This document shows, piece after piece, positions 44,048 to 53,874 of a stretch of DNA of 64,000 nt. The stretch covers positions 43,196,645 to 43,260,644 of the forward strand of contig NC_057763.1 in the NCBI RefSeq assembly GCF_010389155.1, given 5' to 3'. The number at the start of each line of letters is the position of its first letter. The first letter of the stretch is position 1. The position numbers and the translations under genes were made by a program. The notes beneath the pieces are model-generated. The model searched no databases and was not told where the DNA came from. It worked only from the letters and a program-made list of their open reading frames with translations. Source of the DNA: Erigeron canadensis. Taxonomy: Eukaryota > Streptophyta > Magnoliopsida > Asterales > Asteraceae.

Positions 44048-46380
44048 TCACTGGGGTGGATGAGGTGGGTACGGACGGTAACCAGGAATGTTACCAACAT
44101 CAAATAAAGATCCAACAACTTGCTCAGCAAAAGAAGGTTCCGCAGCGCCTGTCTCGCCCGCATCCGTCCCGGCGTAGGTACCTGCATAATGACCAAAACG
44201 GACCGGCATATCCGGCCCTAAAGCACCAGGATCGTGGTGAGGAGGCATCTCGAACTGGCGTTCTGGTGGAAAGTAAAAACCGCCACCAACCCGCTGCTGA
44301 GGAATAAAATACTCGGCGGATCATATGCTGGAATGACTGTAGGCGGATGATACTCTTGTCCGGTGAACTGTGCTTCTAGCATAGGCTGATAACGTCGAGA
44401 GTCATAAACCACTCTCCCCAAACTAGAACCAATATAGGTCAAATCATCGCCCACTTGATGTCGAAAGTCATCCATCCTTGTCTGGAATCCAGCCATGTCA
44501 TTCTGGAACTGTTGCTGGGATGTCAACATCTGATTAACTAGACCCTGTAAAGGAGAAAGATCGAACGAGCCTTCCGGAGCTACAAATGAAGAAGATGCTC
44601 CTGCAGTAGAAGAGGTGGCCCGACGCTTAGGGCGTCGCGTAGCCTCGGGCTGCTGCTCAGGTGCATCAGCCATCTCCTCATCATCATCACTGGCCTCTTG
44701 ATCATCCTCGTCATCGTCCCCCTGGTCACCTTCATCATAAGCAATCAATTGGTAACGCTCATTCCGGTTCTTTCTCGGCCGAAGCAAACCAAAACGAGCC
44801 AGTTCAGTGAAGGTAAAAGCTTTCATCAGTTTCCAATTCAGATTAAAACCTACATTTGCCCGATCATCTTCCAGCTGAAAATGTTGAACAATTTTGTGAC
44901 AAAGTGGCCACAAACCAACCCCGAGTCCTTCACCCCCTTGGTTCCCATGTGCTTAGCAAGCACATACGGAGGACAAGCTGTCATCACATGATTCCCCTCG
45001 TGCAAAATCCTCATTAACCACAAATCCTCAACATACAGTTTGTCCGGGTGGTGTGTCCGCTGGACAAAAAAGTGAACAAGCATCTTATGAAGCAATCTCA
45101 ACAGGGGTGATTTAATCGTGTTTGCCCCACAAACTGATTTCCAAGTCTTACCGCCAGAGATGCGAGTATAATAGTCTCGCGAATCCCCCGATCCCTGAGG
45201 AAACCCAGTAGTGGTCCTAGCAGCATGCTTCAAAAGGTTACAGAAAAAAGGATCATCTAGCATTTCCTGAGTATACATCCCCGTGCACACCCCAAATTCA
45301 GCGATGGTCATATGCCTGTTTAAACCCCCACACCTAAAATGAATCACCTCACCTTCAAACACACTCTTTACGGAATCAATGTCATCAACAGAGATGGTAG
45401 AATAGAACTCCAAACACCATTCCTTATATACTTTCTCCCTAATACTAAAGATATCAAACCACATACTAAAATCTCGATCGATTCGATTCCCATCAGAATC
45501 GGTTCCCCCATGCTTAAGAGTAAAGAAATTATTGATCTCAGTCCTCACGTCTAAACTTCTCAGCATACTGCTTTCCATGAACTTAGGTTCAGTAATGTCC
45601 TTATTGTACAAGGTAGCCAATCGATTGGTACATTTATTCTTGTTCTCCGGAGTTAGATGTGGAAATCGAAGCCACGGATGGGCTGGAACGCCCATAGCGA
45701 CAGCCGCGGGGGTAAGCTCAACAGTAGGTGTGGCGGGAGCTGCAGTTGCGGACGAAACACGAGAACCCCCTCGGCCGGAGCGGCTAGAAGTAGCGGCATC
45801 CTACACAAACAAGAAAACATCAAAACAATCAACCCAAATATAACTTAAACGTATATGAAGTAAAATGAGGTCAGGTGATGAAACAGAGCAGCTGCGGCGC
45901 AGCCAAACTAGCTGCGGCGCAGCTTGGCGTTTCTGGATGATAGCTGCGGCGCAGCTCTTAGCTGCTGCGCAGCTTCGTGTTTCTGTTCGAGAGTTGCGGC
46001 GCAGCTTTAAGCTGCGGCGCAGCTTGGCCGTTTTGAAGTCTGAAACGACTAGATGCAAGCAACAGCTGAGGTGAACAACAAAGCCTCTCCACCAGAACAA
46101 CAAAGCCTCTCCACATTCAAATCCTAATTTAAATTTTAGGGTTTATCTTCACTTAAAAGTAACAACCTTTTGAATCAAGCCCTAACTAGATTAACTAGCT
46201 CCATGAAGTTTCAACATCAAAGTACAACTAATTACTCTTTGTTCTTAATCTTCTCAACAGTAAATTTGCTATTTTTAAGAATCTAATAAAACTAATAATG
46301 CACAGAACATTATAGATTTAATGATTTAGAATTTTAAAAATAGGAGAGAAACAAAAACATACCTTCCCTGTTCTAGTCAT
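44048..46380 (-). pseudogene. Athila env-like/ORF-1-type gene with one intron
   Basis: A tiny first exon (46363-46380, ATG to MTRTGK) ends at a strong donor AAG/GTATGT. The second exon starts at 45800 after TTTGTGTAG in the matching frame. Exon 2 encodes a Ser/Arg/Ala-rich lead, then the globular region typical of Athila ORF-1 proteins (RFPHLTPENKN, FRCGGLNRHMTIAEFGVCTG). An acidic DEGDQGDDDEDDQEASDDDE stretch and a basic RRPKRR segment follow, then a coiled region and a Pro-rich tail ending at 44048. Frame breaks lie near 44930 and near 44310. In the Athila group this position is called env-like. I see no clear signal peptide or membrane anchor, and the acidic/basic layout looks more nuclear than viral-envelope. 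Confidence 0.7.
45801..46362 (-). other. Putative intron of the Athila env-like gene
   Basis: 562 bp, GTATGT...TTTGTGTAG on the minus strand. The downstream frame meets TAG exactly at the acceptor, so the coding frame only opens there. Contains six GCTGCGGCGCAGC-type palindromes (45889-46026). Confidence 0.7.
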
Positions 46381-46382
46381 GT

Positions 46383-46706
46383 TGCAAGATTAAAAGAACA
46401 AAAGAAATTGAAGTAGGAGGTTGGTGGGAGGTGGCTATGGCCGATCGAGAGAGAGGGAAAAGAAAAAGGAAACTCAGAGAATTAATATGTGTGTGAAGAA
46501 AAACATCCCCACAATCTTATTTATTGACTAAAAAAAAAGAAAAAAATTGACTGTGTTTGACTGACGGGCTGCGGCGCAGCTCTCCTAGCTGCTGCGCAGT
46601 TTTCAAACAGAACGGTTAAACTGCGGCGCAGCTTGATGGCTGCGGCGCAGTTTTCAAACAGAAAGGTTTAGCTGCGGCGCAGCTTGAGGACTGCGGCGCA
46701 GTTTTC

Positions 46707-46773
<67 letters not shown>

Positions 46774-47068
46774 GTTTTCTCAAAACGACACAAGTTGTAT
46801 GACAAACAACATACCTGTCGAACAACTTAACAAAACTTTGGAAAGAAGAACAGCAGATGACAAAGAACCCCCCACACTTACCTTCGTTTATTCTTGAAAC
46901 GACTTACCGAAAGGAGTGTCAGCGGACTCTACCTGTAAGTTCTTATTAAACACAATACCAACGATAAATAAACAAAATAACCACAAATAAGAGAACGAGA
47001 AGCACGGGTTGCCTCCCGCGAAGCGCTTAATTTATTTACGAGTCGCTAGCTAGACTCGACGTCCTTCT
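46383..47068 (-). other. Athila pol-env spacer with palindromes and a T59 run
   Basis: Contains six near-palindromes (GCTGCGGCGCAGY type, 46568-46703), a 59-base homopolymer (46714-46772, poly-A on the element strand) and a purine tract at 46868-46873. The Lys-repeat frame 46616-46825 comes from the homopolymer and is not a gene. Confidence 0.7.
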
Positions 47069-48300
47069 TCATTGCTTCATGTCGAAAAAGGGAAGCTCGT
47101 CAACGACGACTCCCACAATTTCTTCCTCCTCATGGTAAAACTTTAACCTGTGACCATTGACAATAAAAGAAGTGCCATCCGATTTAAACAATTCCACATA
47201 ACCAGATGGATAGACATGTTTGATCACAAAGGGGCCGGTCCACCTAGATGTCAACTTGGGTTGCTTGAACTTGTACTTAGAAAGGAACAACAAACCTTAT
47301 CTCCTACTTTAAAATCCTTCGTTCTAAGCCTACGGTCATGCCACACTTTAGTTCGTTCCTTGTACAACAAGGAGTTATCATAAGCATACAACCTGAGTTC
47401 ATCTAGTTCATTTAATTGCATAGATCTCAACTCACCAGCCTCGACTAGGTCCATGTTACAATTCTTGAGCGCCCAAAGGCTTTATGCTCAATTTCGATAG
47501 GCAGATGACAAGTCTTGCCATAAAGCAACCGAAATGGGGTAGTCCCAATTGGTGTCTTGTAGGCGGTCCTAAATGCCCATAGAGCATCATCAAGCTTGGT
47601 GGACCAAGACTTCGGATTATCTCCTACGGTCTTCTCAAGAATTCTCTTTAGTGCCCGATTCGTGTTTTCCACTTGGCCACTCGTTTGCGGGTGGTATGAG
47701 GTTGAAAAACGGTGATTTACACCGTACCTCTTAAGCACCTTAGCGAGTTGGTGATTCGCGAAATGACTTCCGCGGTCACTGATTAAGGCCTTAGGCACAC
47801 CAAACCTACAGAAAAGCTTTTTCAAGAAATGAATGACCACACGTGCATCATTCGTTGGCAAGGCTTTCGCCTCGGCCCACTTTGAAACATAATCAACGGC
47901 AACAAGGATATATAATTCCTATTCGATGGGAGAAAAGGTCCCATAAAGTCTATGCCCCAAACATCAAAAACTTCACATACCTGAATAAAGTTTTGCGGCA
48001 TTTCATCTCGTTTGGAAATATTACCTTGCCGTTGACACACATCACAAACCTCTACCAAGGTTTGTGCTTCCTTGAACACGGTAGGCCAAAAGAAACCAGC
48101 ATCATAAACTTTCTTACCAGTGACGGATGCTCCATAGTGTCCCCCAGTTGGCCCATGGTGACAAGCATCGAGAATCTGGCGTGTCTCATTATCGGCTACA
48201 CATCTCCTGATCATCCCATCTGCACAAACTTTAAACAAAAAGGATTTTCCCAAAAGTAATGTTTGGCCTCGGTATGAAGTTTCCTCCGTTCTTGCTTTGA
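47069..48300 (-). pseudogene. Athila integrase region
   Basis: Integrase that would insert gypsy cDNA. The zinc-binding N-terminus is seen as [18 protein letters not shown] and [17 protein letters not shown] (48253 downward). The catalytic core shows its acidic residues in [20 protein letters not shown] and [11 protein letters not shown]. The C-terminal part (47069-47293) has RWTGPFVIKHVYPSG and the Athila-type VNGHRLKFYHE ending. At least three frame changes (near 47850, 47450 and 47280) break it, so no intact enzyme can be made from this copy as read. It follows RNase H directly, as is normal in Ty3/gypsy order. Confidence 0.85.
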
Positions 48301-48364
48301 CATTTCTTCCGGAATTACACCTGAACTGAGATAGTTAGCAATATCGGCGAACCAAGGACCTGTT

Positions 48365-50190
48365 TCAATCTTCATCAAAAATCATCAGGAAAATCATCAT
48401 TAATATCATGCTCTTGTAACTCCTCACGGTGAGGGTTTTCGAGCCTACTAAGATGGTCAGCTGCCACATTCTCTGCTCCCTTTTGTCTTTAATTTCAATG
48501 TCGAATTCTTGCAAAAGCAAGACCCAACGAATCAAGCGAGGCTTAGCATCTTGTTTCGTGAACAAGTACCTAAGGGCAGAGTGGTCAGTGTAGACAATTG
48601 TCTTGTTAAGGACCAAGTAGGGACGGAATTTATCAAAAGCATACACCACAGCTAACAACTCTTTCTCAGTGACAGTGTAATTCTGTTGAGCTGGGTTCAA
48701 AGTCTTGCTAGCATACGAAATAGGGCGGAAGTGCTTATCCCCCCTTGGCCTAAAACGGCCCTAAGGCATAATCGCTAGCGTCACACATCAACTCGAATGG
48801 TAAGGACCAATCGGGTGGAGTCATAATGGGGGAATTGGTCAAACTTTCTTTAAGCAAGTTGAATGCATCAAGACAGTCTTTATCAAAAACAAACGGGACA
48901 TCCTTCTCTAACAACTTAGTCATGGGTCTAGTGATTTTGGAAATCTTTAATAAACCTCCGGTAAAACCGGCATGACCAAGGAAGCTTCTAACCGACTTAA
49001 CATTTGTAGGTGGAGGTAATTTGCTTATTACATCAATTTTAGCTTTGTCTACCTCTAACCCTTCTCTAGAAACTTTATGTCCCAAAACAATACCCTCCTT
49101 GACCATGAAATGACATTTCTCCCAATTCAAAACCAATGTGCCCGCTCACACCTTTCCAACATTTTGTCAAGACTCTTCAAACAATTTTCAAATGAACTAC
49201 CAACACAGAAAAATCATCCATAAAGACTTCCATGGAAGTTTCTAGCATATCCTGAAAGATTGCATTCATGCAACGTTGGAAAGTACGGGTGCATTACAAA
49301 GACCGAAAGGCATCCTCCTATAGGCATAAGTGCCATAGGGACAAGTAAAGGTGGTCTTTTCTTGGTCTTTCGGGTCTATGGGTATTTGGAAATACCCAGA
49401 AAACCCGTCTAAAAAACAGAAATACTCGTTTCCGGCGAGCCGTTCGAGCATTTGGTCAATGAATGGTAAAGGGAAATGATCTTTGCGGGTCGCTTCATTC
49501 AATTTCCGATAATCGATGCATACCCTCCACCCCGTAACAGTTCTTGTGGGAATTAATTCATCTTTATCATTTACAACAACAGTCATCCCACCCTTTTTCG
49601 GTACACAGTGTACCGGACTTACCCATGAACTATCAGAAATGGGGAATATGATTCCCGCATCTAACAATTTCAAAACCTCTTTTTTAACAACATCCTTCAT
49701 ATTTGGATTCAATCTCCGTTGTCTTTGCACAACAGGTTTAACATCATCGACAAAGTTAATTGTGTGCTTACAAAATTCTGGACTTATACCCGGGATGTCG
49801 GAAATCTTCCATGCAAAGGCCTTTTTATGGGCCTTCAACACAGTAATAAGTCTAGATTTTTCATCCTCCATCAAAGAAGATGAGATAACAACGGAAGAAG
49901 AGACGTACCTTCCAATATGCATACTCCAAGTGATCCGGAAGTTGCTTAAGTTCCAAATCGGTGGGAGGACTTTCAACCGATGTAGGAACTCGGATACTTT
50001 CACCATTGTTGATTTCTTCGAAAGGTTCATCCTCCCGTGGAGTTTCATCAACATCAAGAGCCATGATTTCCTGCATCATTTCTTCTACCCACTCATGCTC
50101 TTCTTCACTACAAGCTAACACTGCTTGTCCATCTTCCATATCTAAGTAGTCCATAAGCTCCTTCTCCAAAGCATCTTTCTCTTCAACCAC
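48365..50190 (-). pseudogene. Athila reverse transcriptase and RNase H region
   Basis: RT palm motifs are visible in 49266-50057 (CIDYRKLNEATRKDHFPLPF, FLDGFSGYFQIPI and PFGLCNAP). The catalytic FMDDFSV lies in another frame near 49220. RT thumb and connection follow at 48750-49136 (GHKVSREGLEVDKAKIDVI). RNase H is in 48365-48700 ([30 protein letters not shown]). Upstream, 49861-50190 carries the acidic linker and the LELKQLPDHLEYAYW phrase typical of Athila just before RT. Frames change at least four times. The pattern suggests a decayed copy or poor consensus in homopolymers. Confidence 0.87.
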
Positions 50191-50399
50191 ATCGACCCTG
50201 AAACACGATTCATCACAAGAGTAAGGGTGCCTAAGAGCTTTATCAACATTAACATAACCCGGTCATTACCGACACCTAAGGAAATTCCTTAGCTTTGACT
50301 CGGATGATGGCATCCGCGGTCATGAGGAATGGTCGGCCCAAAATTAGAGGCACATTGATGTCCGCCTCCATTTCCAAAATAACAAAATCCACCGGGAAT

Positions 50400-50648
50400 A
50401 TCAAATGACCCACCTTAATCTGCAAATTTTCCGCTATCCCATGGGATATTGGAAAGATCTATCCGCGAGCCTAATGCTCATACGGGTTGGGGTCAATGCA
50501 CCCAGAGACAACTTTTTATAAACTGAATAAGGCATTAGATTTATGCTGGCCCCAAGATCGGCCAATGCCTTGTATAACTCAAGACCAAAAGAACAAGAAA
50601 TAAGAAAACTCCCTGGATCATCAAGCTTAGGAGGTATCTCGTTCTTTA
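50400..50648 (-). pseudogene. Athila protease region
   Basis: On the minus strand near 50525-50560 the phrase ADLGASINLMP is readable. It is the Athila/Tat retropepsin active-site motif with Asp before Gly-Ala-Ser. Surrounding frames are broken, and no start or stop can be assigned. It sits between gag and RT as expected. Confidence 0.6.
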
Positions 50649-51253
50649 TTATGCTGAAACTTCGGCACTCATGACTGCCGTCTTATCTTCTTGAAGTTTC
50701 TTCCTATCCGAAATGAGATCTTTGAGAAACTTTGCATAGTTGGGCATACCTGCAAGGAGATCAACTAATGGAACAGTAATGTTAACATTCTGAATCAGAT
50801 CAACGAACTTCTTGAAGTTCGCCTTTATCTTCCCTTGCTTCAACCGTTGAGGATAAGGCACCTTCGGTTTGTAAGGCTTCACGGGAGGTGCCTCATCAGT
50901 AGGTTTTCGGCTTTCTTAGATGGAATGGCGGGATTGGCTCCATCTCGATCTCTTCATCAACTGCAACTTCTGGTTCAATCTGCACGAGAGGAGTAACACA
51001 TTAGGTGAAACATTTGCAGAGTTATAAGAGTTACCTGCTCTCGTCGTGATTGCGTTGACTTGCTCATTTCTTGCATTCGGATGGTTGTACTTAGCTCCAG
51101 ATCCTTGGCTGTTTTGTTGAGGTTTCGGGTTCTGCTGAGTGTTGCTCGGTAGGGTACGGGCTGCCTGCTTGAGTTTCCTAGCCTTTCCAACCTAGCTTCA
51201 ATATCCTGAACGTTGCTTGAGTACTCTTCGAACTTTGCTCAAGCTTACTCGCC
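50649..51253 (-). pseudogene. Athila gag, C-terminal part, truncated by the gap
   Basis: Readable pieces include RTLPSNTQQNPKPQQN and NARNEQVNAITTRAG (about 51050-51160), then PYPQRLKQGKIKANFKKF and MPNYAKFLKDLISDRKKL (50649-50882). These are characteristic of Athila/Tat Gag just before protease. At least two frame changes occur. The N-terminal capsid part would lie in the adjacent 100-N gap. Confidence 0.75.
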
Positions 51254-51353
51254 NNNNNNNNNNNNNNNNNNNNNNNNNNNNNNNNNNNNNNNNNNNNNNN
51301 NNNNNNNNNNNNNNNNNNNNNNNNNNNNNNNNNNNNNNNNNNNNNNNNNNNNN
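51254..51353. other. Assembly gap, 100 N
   Basis: Exactly 100 N, the usual placeholder for a gap of unknown size. The Athila 5' LTR, PBS, gag N-terminus and the start of the C2 extra ORF are missing here, so several kilobases may be hidden. Confidence 0.95.
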
Positions 51354-52353
51354 ATGAGATTTGAAGATGCAAAGAACAGAGGAAGTAGAAATTAAGAGTT
51401 AGAGGAGATGACCATTTGAGAGATTTTGAGAGATTGGAAAGGAGATGAATAGTTGAAAGAAAGCATGAAAATGAAAGTATGAATATGAGTTTGTAATATA
51501 GGGTGTGGTGATGGAATATGATTGGTCAAAATGAAAAGACAAAAGAAAGTCTTTCTTCCTCATTTTCAACATCTACAGTGTGTTTTTAACAACTGTAAAA
51601 ACTATATATATATAAAAAAACTTTGTGAGTAACGTTTTGAAAAAAAAATATTTACAAAATACTTGAGTGTGCGCCGTATGCGTCTGACAGGGCCAGACCG
51701 TCAGAGGCACAGTCACAGTCTCAAGTGGACAGGTGACGTACTAAGTAAACAAGTGGGTAACCTTTTTGTAAAATATATATCATTGGCTCAAAAGACTGCC
51801 ACGTTGCCAACATAGTTACATCCGAAATAGTGAGTTTCAGATCTAATCCTATGTTTTATTTAATATGTTTTATTTTATCTTAATAGATCATGCCTCAGCG
51901 AACCTACCGATAAGGACACGTTTTCTATTAGATGTCAGCGAGCATATGACACACATATGGTTGCTGAGATACAATTTTTGGCAAATTGTCAGCCATCAAC
52001 GGATTTTAGGAGTCTTTACCAATAACCATTTGCTATTGGACTAGATGGAAACTTTTGGCTTTCCATTGCCTTTATTTTGCTTTTTCCCAAAGCAACAGGG
52101 ATCAACGGATTTTAGAAGTCTTTACCAATAACCGTTTGCTATTGGACTAGATGGAAACTTTTGGCTTTCCATTGCCTTTATTTTGCTTTTTCCCAAAGCA
52201 ACAGGGATCAACGGATTTTAGAAGTCTTTACCAATAACCGTTTGCTATTGGACTAGATGGAAACTTTTGGCTTTCCATTGCCTTTATTTTGTTTAGCAAG
52301 CAAGATAAACTTAAACTTGCTGACAACATCTTGGCTTCCAAATGATATGAGAG
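51354..52353 (-). other. C2 spacer between pol and the extra ORF, promoter-like
   Basis: Non-coding. On the minus strand, CCCTATATTACAAAC (about 51493-51508) looks like a TATA region. A pyrimidine-rich, leader-like sequence leads from it toward the missing start of the extra ORF. The opposite end holds a 106-bp tandem repeat. Confidence 0.45.
51995..52292. repeat. 106-bp tandem repeat, 2.8 units
   Basis: Units start ATCAACGGATTTTAGRAGTC at 51995, 52101 and 52207. Units 2 and 3 look identical over their shared length and unit 1 differs at only a few sites. They lie just downstream of the C2 pol end. Confidence 0.88.
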
Positions 52354-53874
52354 TTAAGTAGCTGAGCCACCATTCAACATTCCCAACCTACTGACAAGAT
52401 CTTTAAATCTCTTTTCATCTAAGGTTTTGTGAAAATGTCAGCGAGTTGATCATCAGTGGGAATGAAATAAATTTCAACATCCCCTTTCATGACATGGTCA
52501 CGTATGAAATGATACCTAATGTCTATGTGTTTGGTCTTGGAATGTTGAACAAGATTATGTGTGATAGCAATTGCACTTGCATTGTCACACATAATGGGGA
52601 TCTTAGTGTAGTCTAAGTCATAGTCAGCGAGTTGGTGTTTCATCCAGAGGACTTGTGCACAACAACTCGCTGCCGACACATATTCTGCTTCAGCAGTGGA
52701 GATGGACACTGTATGCTGTTTCTTACTAGACCAACTAGTTAACCTCCCCCCCCCCCAACAGTTGACATCCTCCACTGGTACTCTTTCGATCTAACATGCA
52801 GCCAGCATAGTCAGAATCAGAGTAAGCAACAAGATCAAAATTGGACTCCTTGGGATACCAAAGACCTAAGGTCATGGTACCTTTCAGGTATTTGAAGATT
52901 CGCTTAACAGCGAGAAGATGAGATTCTCTAGGAGATGCTTGATATCTTGCACATAAGCAAGTGGCAAACATGATATCAGGACGACTCGCTGTAAGATACA
53001 TTAGCGAGCCAATCATCCCACGATAGTGAGTGGGGTTCACATGCTTACCATCAGGATCAGCATGGAGATTATTGGGAGGAGACATGGGAGTTGGCTTTGG
53101 AGAAATATCAGACATATCAAACTTAGCCAACATGTCTCGAATATACTTTTCCTGATTGATAAAAATACCATCAGCGAGCTGACGTATTTGCAAACCAAGA
53201 AAGAAGGTTAATTCTCCCATCATACTCATTTCAAAATGAGATGACATAAGAGAGCTAAACTTTTTGCACAGTTTAGTGCTTGAGGATCCAAAGATAATGT
53301 CATCAACATAAATTTGGACATACAGTATGAGCACCTTTTCGAAAGATGAAAAGAGTGCTGTCAATGGATCCTCGCTGAAAGTTGTTCGAGAGGAGAAATT
53401 CAGAGAGGTGTCGTACCAAGCCCTAGGGGCTTGCTTAAGACCATATAAAGCCTTATGAAGACGATAGACATGATGTGGCTTGGCTGGATCTTCAAAACCA
53501 GGTGGCTGCTTGACATAGACTTCTTCATCGAGTTTTCCATTTAGGAAGGCACTCTTAACATCCATTTGATAGACCTTGAAGTCTCGATAAGCAGCATGTG
53601 CCAAAAATAAACGTATAGCTTCTAATCTGGCCACTGGAGCAAAGGTTTCATCAAAGTCGACTCCTTCTTCTTGAAGATAACCTTGTGCAACCAGCCTAGC
53701 CTTGTTAAGTATAACAACACCGTCTTCGTCCATTTTATTTCTATATACCCATTTGGTACCAATAGGTTCATTACCATGTGGTAAGGGAACCAAAAACATG
53801 ACATGTTGTCGTTGAAATTGAGTTAATTTCTTGCATGGCAGCAACCCAAGAGGGATCAACCATTGCCTCACCAA
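52354..53874 (-). pseudogene. C2 pol, reverse transcriptase and RNase H part
   Basis: RT motifs are [56 protein letters not shown] and the catalytic [10 protein letters not shown] (YVDD 53299-53310). RNase H follows, with [19 protein letters not shown] and KHIDIRYHFIRD. A C11 homopolymer at 52746-52756 (G run on the coding strand) shifts the frame between LLGGG and SWSSKKQ. A missing base after FTKP stops the frame at 52419. The natural ending (to TAA at 52354-52356) is still readable in the next frame. The stretch between AWYD and the YVDD motif looks out of frame and then restored. Upstream, one shift near 53825 separates RT from integrase. Confidence 0.88.

Larger units (their letters stand above)
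40392..51253 (-). mobile_element. Athila-type Ty3/gypsy retrotransposon, 5' end lost in assembly gap
   Basis: Minus-strand element inserted in the C2 extra ORF. Visible in transcript order are the gag C-terminus, protease, RT, RNase H, integrase, a spacer, an env-like ORF with an intron, a long 3' region and one LTR (40392-41933). The 5' LTR, PBS and gag start must lie in the 100-N gap, so the target duplication (expected GGAAG from 40387-40391) cannot be verified. Athila assignment rests on the gag phrases (LPSNTQQNPK, NAITTRAG), RT FMDDF, the env-like ORF after pol and the internal polypurine tracts. Many frameshifts make it defective as read. Confidence 0.85.

Noticed and set aside
46616..46825. 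Frame coding a long poly-Lys
   Set aside because: Translation of the T59 homopolymer.
51381..51385. GGAAG as the right target duplication of the Athila element
   Set aside because: The bases before it (AACAGA) are not an LTR end (expected ...ACATATCA). The true right end is probably in the N gap.
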